The notes below the pieces were generated by a model. It was not told the origin of the DNA, searched no databases, and worked only from the letters and a program-made list of their open reading frames with translations. Positions 6,988 through 10,387 of a DNA stretch of 10,387 nt are shown piece by piece (within the stretch, counting starts at the first letter, position 1; every line of letters begins with the position of its first letter). The DNA is from Euryarchaeota archaeon UBA10 (lineage in GTDB: Archaea; Thermoplasmatota; Poseidoniia; Poseidoniales; Poseidoniaceae), in the NCBI GenBank assembly GCA_002498185.1, contig DAGO01000115.1, positions 1 through 10,387 of the forward strand. Direction: 5' to 3'. A program made the translations under genes and the position numbers.

Positions 6988-7719
6988 TGGGTCGATTTCA
7001 TCATCAGGTGCGGGCAGCATCGTTTGTGAGTTTTCGAATACCTCGCGCACACTATCCTCAATCTTTCTTGCATCCTCAAGAAGAGAGGAAAGAGGTATGT
7101 CAATTCCTGTTAAATCTGTAACAGCCTCAACCGCCAAAGCGGCTGCTCTTGCATCAGGATACATAGGGTTGCAATCAGCTAAAATCGCAGTAACATCTAG
7201 ACCAAGGCGGTCTCCCTCTGCAATCAAATACCCTGCAATTCCAGCAACGATACCTTGTCTAACTGGTTCGATCCCTGATTTCTTCAATCTATCACGACCG
7301 TCCGGAGATGAACTTACTCCGTAAAGAGAATCGTCTCTGTCATCTATATTTTCACGAGCGACCCCGTCGATGACAATCAATTGGTCAAACCCGCCTTTCG
7401 TGAACCAATCAAGGACAGTGTTTGCGAATAGAACATCACGCTCTGGTCCGAATCTAACCTCTGCAGTGAATACGCCAACTCCATCTCCCTGGTACACTCT
7501 TACAGGGTGCTTGGGCACCTCATGATGGACTAGAGCCATAGCTGGGAACTCAGCGTTAAGTACGGTACCAAGTTGTTTCAACTTTAGCTGGCTAATCACG
7601 TGTGATGCAGCAATAACCCCAACCATTCCTACTGTTGAAAAACCGCAAATTGCAACGCCACTGGTAGTCGGGTCTGCGTCCTTATGCAACACCAAGTCGT
7701 AAGTTGCTTGACCCGCCAT
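6976..7719 (-). CDS. PAC2-family protein, possible archaeal proteasome assembly chaperone
   Basis: PAC2-family (DUF75) proteins include the eukaryotic proteasome assembly chaperone PAC2 and archaeal PbaA/PbaB-like homologues, some of which bind the 20S proteasome. The family core is visible: VAICGFSTVGMVG (22-34, numbered from the chosen start), the VLNAEFPAMALVHH region, RVYQGDGVGVFTAE, FDQLIVIDGVA, the GIVAGIAGYLIAE helix and ADCNPMYPDARAAALAVEAV. An acidic end precedes the final S-F-G. I chose the ATG at 7719 (247 aa) because GGAGGG sits 6 nt upstream. The frame extends 11 codons further to an ATG at 7752, but that one has no ribosome-binding site. The gene follows the large surface protein by 40 nt on the same strand and overlaps the end of trm1 by 12 nt. 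Family membership is secure; the chaperone role is inferred, because many archaeal PAC2 paralogues are untested. Confidence 0.88.
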   Translation of the reverse strand: MAGQATYDLVLHKDADPTTSGVAICGFSTVGMVGVIAASHVISQLKLKQLGTVLNAEFPAMALVHHEVPKHPVRVYQGDGVGVFTAEVRFGPERDVLFANTVLDWFTKGGFDQLIVIDGVARENIDDRDDSLYGVSSSPDGRDRLKKSGIEPVRQGIVAGIAGYLIAEGDRLGLDVTAILADCNPMYPDARAAALAVEAVTDLTGIDIPLSSLLEDARKIEDSVREVFENSQTMLPAPDDEIDPSFG

Positions 7720-7725
7720 ATGTGA

Positions 7726-7731
7726 CCCTCC
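7726..7731 (-). promoter_or_regulatory. Shine-Dalgarno site that sets the PAC2-gene start
   Basis: GGAGGG on the minus strand, 6 nt (TCACAT) before the ATG at 7719. It is the strongest ribosome-binding site in this part of the window and argues against the longer start at 7752. Confidence 0.75.
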
Positions 7732-7759
7732 TATTCCCTCATTCAAAGGCATTACGAAA

Positions 7760-10387
7760 TCATTCTACGTATTCGGACCAGTCCTCTTCACCGGGGTCTC
7801 TGAACCACCAAACTCCGATTTCATCTTCATACCATTCAGTACCGTGTTCATCAACAGTGATTCCTGAATCTTCGTCCGTGGATTCCTCGTTTTCTGAATC
7901 TGTTTCTTCTTCATACTGCTCTTCTTCGTACTCTTCGTATGCATCTTCTTCATCAAAATCTGCGATAACATCTGGCCTGTCCGGAGAATCATCAACAATC
8001 GTCTTGTCTTCAAACTCATCAAGTGCAACGCCTACAGGTAGTGGTTTGGAAACCCTGCCGGATTCTTCAACCTCTGGTTCGAAATCCAAATCATCTTCTT
8101 CCCAATCTTCCAGATCGCTATTTCTAATGCGCAATACAATGAATACCACTAATCCGATAACTGCGAGTCCAATCACTCCACCTGCAATCAGCATTGTATT
8201 TCCAGAGGAAGAATCTTCGGTGGCAATCTTAGTTTGATTGGTATTGTTGTCTCCCGTAGGAGGAGGAACCACTGGGTCGTCTTCCTTCAATGTCCACTGA
8301 ATATCGAATGTCAATGGCTTATCTCCAGGGCTAGTATAGTCACTGGGCCCTTGCCTTAGGTCGATTTGTATCAAACCACTTGTAAGGCCGTTTTCGGACA
8401 GGTTCTGAAGAATATCAACTCTAATCTCAATCGTTTTTGTTTCAGAATCATCTAAGCTAAATTCACTCTGGCCCGCTGTGGGTTCAAACAGAATAAATGT
8501 GTCCCACTGAGACCAACCATCGGCTTCCAGAGAGACATCAATTGTGTAATTATTTGGATTGAATATTGCACATTCTAAATCTTGGTCAATAGAGGGGTCA
8601 ATCACAACAGTTCCGCAATCTAAAGTAACATCCAACATTACTTCAGGGGCCCAAGGTGTTTCAGTTTCGTTCTCTTCCGTATTGTTCTCTTCAACATCTG
8701 TTCCGTACAAGACCAATGGTACCTCTAAGGAATTGGTGCCTGTATCGATCCATGAGGGGTTTGTCAGATTGATGAACAGCATACCTGGTTCTGAGAAAGT
8801 CACAATGAATTGCTTGAATCCATTACTAATTACTTCGGTTCCTGAACTCGAATTCAATGTTGTGTTATTGTATGCTGTCCAAGTAAATGTGGCTCCCTCA
8901 AGCAAAGCTTGTTGCTCGGGATGAATAGCAGTCAAATCAACTCTAACGCTGGTTTCATTCTCCCAATCAAGCTCATAAACAGGTTCTGCCGATGTGAGGC
9001 TTGCACCTATTGTAACCGTTGTAGATGATGATGTTGATGCTGATGCAATAGGCCTGTTTTGCTCATCTCCTGCATCCCCGCTGTAGTTAGCCCAGAAAGT
9101 CACTACTCCGCTGATGTCGCTAGCGAAAGATACTAGTTCTGAGAAATCACTCAAATTAATTGAATTCCAATCATTTCCAATCGGATATGAACCACTAGAG
9201 GTTTGCATCGAAATCAAAATTGTTCCATTCGGAATCATTTGGATGCCGTCTACCTCAGCAGAAATATCCAGACTGAAAGGAGCGCCTATCGAGGTTTGAG
9301 GGCTAACGACCAGTTGCAGATTTACCGCCGAAGGATCATCGTTTCTAGGGTAAGCAGGGCCCACCGAGGTCACCGCTGTAGTTTTGTTTCCATACTGGTC
9401 TACAGCAACTACTGCTGCCCAATATTCCTGTCCGTCCGTAAGGTTCGATAGAACTGTGGAATTAAGAGATGATGATATGTTCATCAATGGATTTAACCCT
9501 GATATGCTGCTGAATTGCGAAGTTTCAAGATACACTTCATAATTAGTAAAATCATCCTGTGAGTGATTCCAAGATAATTCCAATACTCCTCCTAAATCTG
9601 ATGCAACATCATTCAGCACCACACCTGTAATAGCTGCAGGAGGCGAAGGATATGGTACTGTAACTTGTAAGATATTAGATAGATTTGAAGCGATTCCAAA
9701 GGTATGAACTGAGCGCACCAAGTACCAATACGTAGAACCAACAGAGACATTGGAATCTATTGTTTGATTATCCCTAGTTGAATTGTACACATCGGTTAAA
9801 TCGACTGTAGCGTTAGCAGACTCCAATCTAAATATCTCAAACTCAACAAAATCCGCTCCGAAATCAACCAAGTCGTTCCAAGCAAGTGAAATTTGTTCAG
9901 ATGTGGCCTCTAGTAAAATCATAGTTGGAGTGATTGGCAAAGACAAATTCGGTGCTCCTTGGACATAGTTTGCTGCAATGTTAGTCAAAGATATTGTACC
10001 CGATTTCGTCGAGTTAACTGGTATACTAACTGTATAATTTCCAGTTCCCGCAGTCATTCCTTGGTTGAGTACATTAGTCAGATTTCCAGACGCATGTGGA
10101 TTGGGACTCACATAAAATGTGCAGTCATATCCAATATCCATGTCTGTGAAATTGAAATCTCCATCCCCTGTTGAATATACATTCATGGAATAATTAACCA
10201 TAGAAATGCCATACGCATCAACCGTAGATGGTTCGTTTGGAACCACTATTGCCAAATCATCCTTGATTCCGTTCATGTCGTCAATCATAGACAAAGGATG
10301 CAAACCGTTAGACGAATCGCCCGCATATCCTGTTCTACTCATTTCCACATTTCCGTCTCCGTCAGCATCTAACTCGATAGTGTGCCA
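7760..10387 (-). CDS. Large single-pass surface protein with FnIII-like domains and acidic cytoplasmic tail (partial, N-terminus missing)
   Basis: The frame is open to the window edge, so the N-terminus and any signal peptide are unseen. A GTG at 10348 is probably internal; residues below are counted from it (862 more aa). Just upstream, DADGDGNVE resembles a Ca-binding loop. Two fibronectin type III-like domains lie at about 138-233 and 236-334; each ends in a Tyr-rich strand (YWYLVRSV, YWAAVVAVD). Further beta-rich, Ig-like segments span about 343-690. One of them has a Cys pair (578, 593) that could form a disulfide. About 30 N-x-S/T sequons mark residues 52-710 as an extracellular, probably glycosylated region. 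After a Pro/Asn/Thr-rich stalk comes one transmembrane helix (about 719-741) followed by LRIRN, consistent with positive-inside. A cytoplasmic tail of about 120 residues is very acidic and ends in a Trp/Tyr motif. I infer a structural, adhesion or binding role at the cell surface. No catalytic motif is visible, and no symbol can be given. Confidence 0.85.
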   Translation of the reverse strand, partial: WHTIELDADGDGNVEMSRTGYAGDSSNGLHPLSMIDDMNGIKDDLAIVVPNEPSTVDAYGISMVNYSMNVYSTGDGDFNFTDMDIGYDCTFYVSPNPHASGNLTNVLNQGMTAGTGNYTVSIPVNSTKSGTISLTNIAANYVQGAPNLSLPITPTMILLEATSEQISLAWNDLVDFGADFVEFEIFRLESANATVDLTDVYNSTRDNQTIDSNVSVGSTYWYLVRSVHTFGIASNLSNILQVTVPYPSPPAAITGVVLNDVASDLGGVLELSWNHSQDDFTNYEVYLETSQFSSISGLNPLMNISSSLNSTVLSNLTDGQEYWAAVVAVDQYGNKTTAVTSVGPAYPRNDDPSAVNLQLVVSPQTSIGAPFSLDISAEVDGIQMIPNGTILISMQTSSGSYPIGNDWNSINLSDFSELVSFASDISGVVTFWANYSGDAGDEQNRPIASASTSSSTTVTIGASLTSAEPVYELDWENETSVRVDLTAIHPEQQALLEGATFTWTAYNNTTLNSSSGTEVISNGFKQFIVTFSEPGMLFINLTNPSWIDTGTNSLEVPLVLYGTDVEENNTEENETETPWAPEVMLDVTLDCGTVVIDPSIDQDLECAIFNPNNYTIDVSLEADGWSQWDTFILFEPTAGQSEFSLDDSETKTIEIRVDILQNLSENGLTSGLIQIDLRQGPSDYTSPGDKPLTFDIQWTLKEDDPVVPPPTGDNNTNQTKIATEDSSSGNTMLIAGGVIGLAVIGLVVFIVLRIRNSDLEDWEEDDLDFEPEVEESGRVSKPLPVGVALDEFEDKTIVDDSPDRPDVIADFDEEDAYEEYEEEQYEEETDSENEESTDEDSGITVDEHGTEWYEDEIGVWWFRDPGEEDWSEYVE
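7865..7978 (-). repeat. Low-complexity acidic tract in the tail of the surface protein
   Basis: Codes for a Glu/Asp run with interspersed Tyr (for example EEDAYEEYEEEQYEEE, then ENEESTDEDS). The DNA shows the matching strand asymmetry: repeated CTTCTTC and CTCTTCGTA on the plus strand. It is probably a disordered, charged cytoplasmic segment. Confidence 0.8.
8126..8194 (-). other. Transmembrane helix of the surface protein
   Basis: Encodes about 23 hydrophobic residues (MLIAGGVIGLAVIGLVVFIV and following, about 719-741 counted from the GTG at 10348). It is flanked outside by a polar Ser/Gly/Thr stalk and inside by an Arg-x-Arg pair. This predicts N-terminus out and C-terminus in, the usual topology of archaeal surface proteins anchored near the C-terminus. 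Confidence 0.85.
10349..10387 (-). other. Calcium-binding-like DxDGDG motif at the window edge
   Basis: The 13 codons upstream of the GTG at 10348 read WHTIELDADGDGN and continue into VE. The D-x-D-G-D-G-x-x-E pattern is typical of EF-hand-like, thrombospondin type 3 or FG-GAP/VCBS Ca-binding loops in surface proteins. A weaker Asp-rich stretch, GDGDFNFTDMD, follows at residues 61-71. The repeat family cannot be named from one copy at a cut edge. Confidence 0.5.

Noticed and set aside
7720..7752. An 11-codon N-terminal extension of the PAC2-family protein
   Set aside because: The ATG at 7752 has no ribosome-binding site and the extension covers the strong GGAGGG site for the ATG at 7719. The family core begins after the shorter start.
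7704..8237. Plus-strand 177-codon Ser-rich open frame
   Set aside because: It lies antisense to the acidic tail of the surface protein. Its Ser richness (TCT/TCC/TCA) is simply the complement of GAA/GAT codons, and it has no ribosome-binding site or domain.
9020..9050. Short GATGATGATGTTGATGCTGATGC tract as a microsatellite or regulatory repeat
   Set aside because: It is the complement of Ser/Ala/Thr codons in a linker of the surface protein. It is imperfect and too short to support a separate repeat feature.
1..10387. CRISPR array, IS element, tRNA/rRNA gene, defence island or phage module
   Set aside because: I found no spaced direct repeats, transposase or integrase motifs, cloverleaf-like sequence or defence domains by eye on either strand. 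Coding is nearly continuous with housekeeping genes.

Overview
The window looks like chromosomal DNA from an uncultured archaeon, most likely a marine planktonic euryarchaeon of the Marine Group II/III (Poseidoniia-like) type. The archaeal signal is firm: GatE (the archaea-specific amidotransferase subunit), an MCM replicative helicase, Trm1 and a PAC2-family proteasome-assembly-chaperone-like protein lie together. The finer placement is an inference. It rests on moderate GC, clear Shine-Dalgarno sites, tight packing, and a large fibronectin-type surface protein with an acidic, tryptophan-rich cytoplasmic tail.

Layout: (1) From 1 to 3437 on the minus strand lies a two-gene unit, mcm followed after 40 nt by gatE, which runs off the left edge without its C-terminus. 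(2) Between 3438 and 3606 lies a short divergent promoter region. (3) From 3562/3607 to 6987 on the plus strand lies a three-gene unit: a putative alpha/beta-hydrolase esterase, purM (AIR synthetase) and trm1, with gaps of 30 and 9 nt. (4) From 6976 to the right edge on the minus strand lies another two-gene unit: a long single-pass surface protein (N-terminus beyond the window), then a PAC2-family gene after 40 nt. The plus-strand and right-hand minus-strand units converge, and their last codons overlap by 12 nt.

Functionally this is mostly housekeeping: DNA unwinding (MCM), Gln-tRNA formation (GatE), purine synthesis (PurM), tRNA G26 methylation (Trm1) and perhaps proteasome assembly (PAC2). 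The two genes without an assigned physiological role are the esterase and the surface protein. The surface protein has about 30 N-glycosylation sequons, two FnIII-like domains, a Ca-binding-like motif at the window edge, one transmembrane helix and an unusual acidic/aromatic cytoplasmic tail. I see no CRISPR array, mobile element, tRNA, rRNA or phage-like gene. No intergenic stretch exceeds 300 nt; the largest is the divergent region (124 to 169 nt, depending on the esterase start). I did not find a convincing new multi-gene system. The surface-protein tail is the best candidate for something undescribed.
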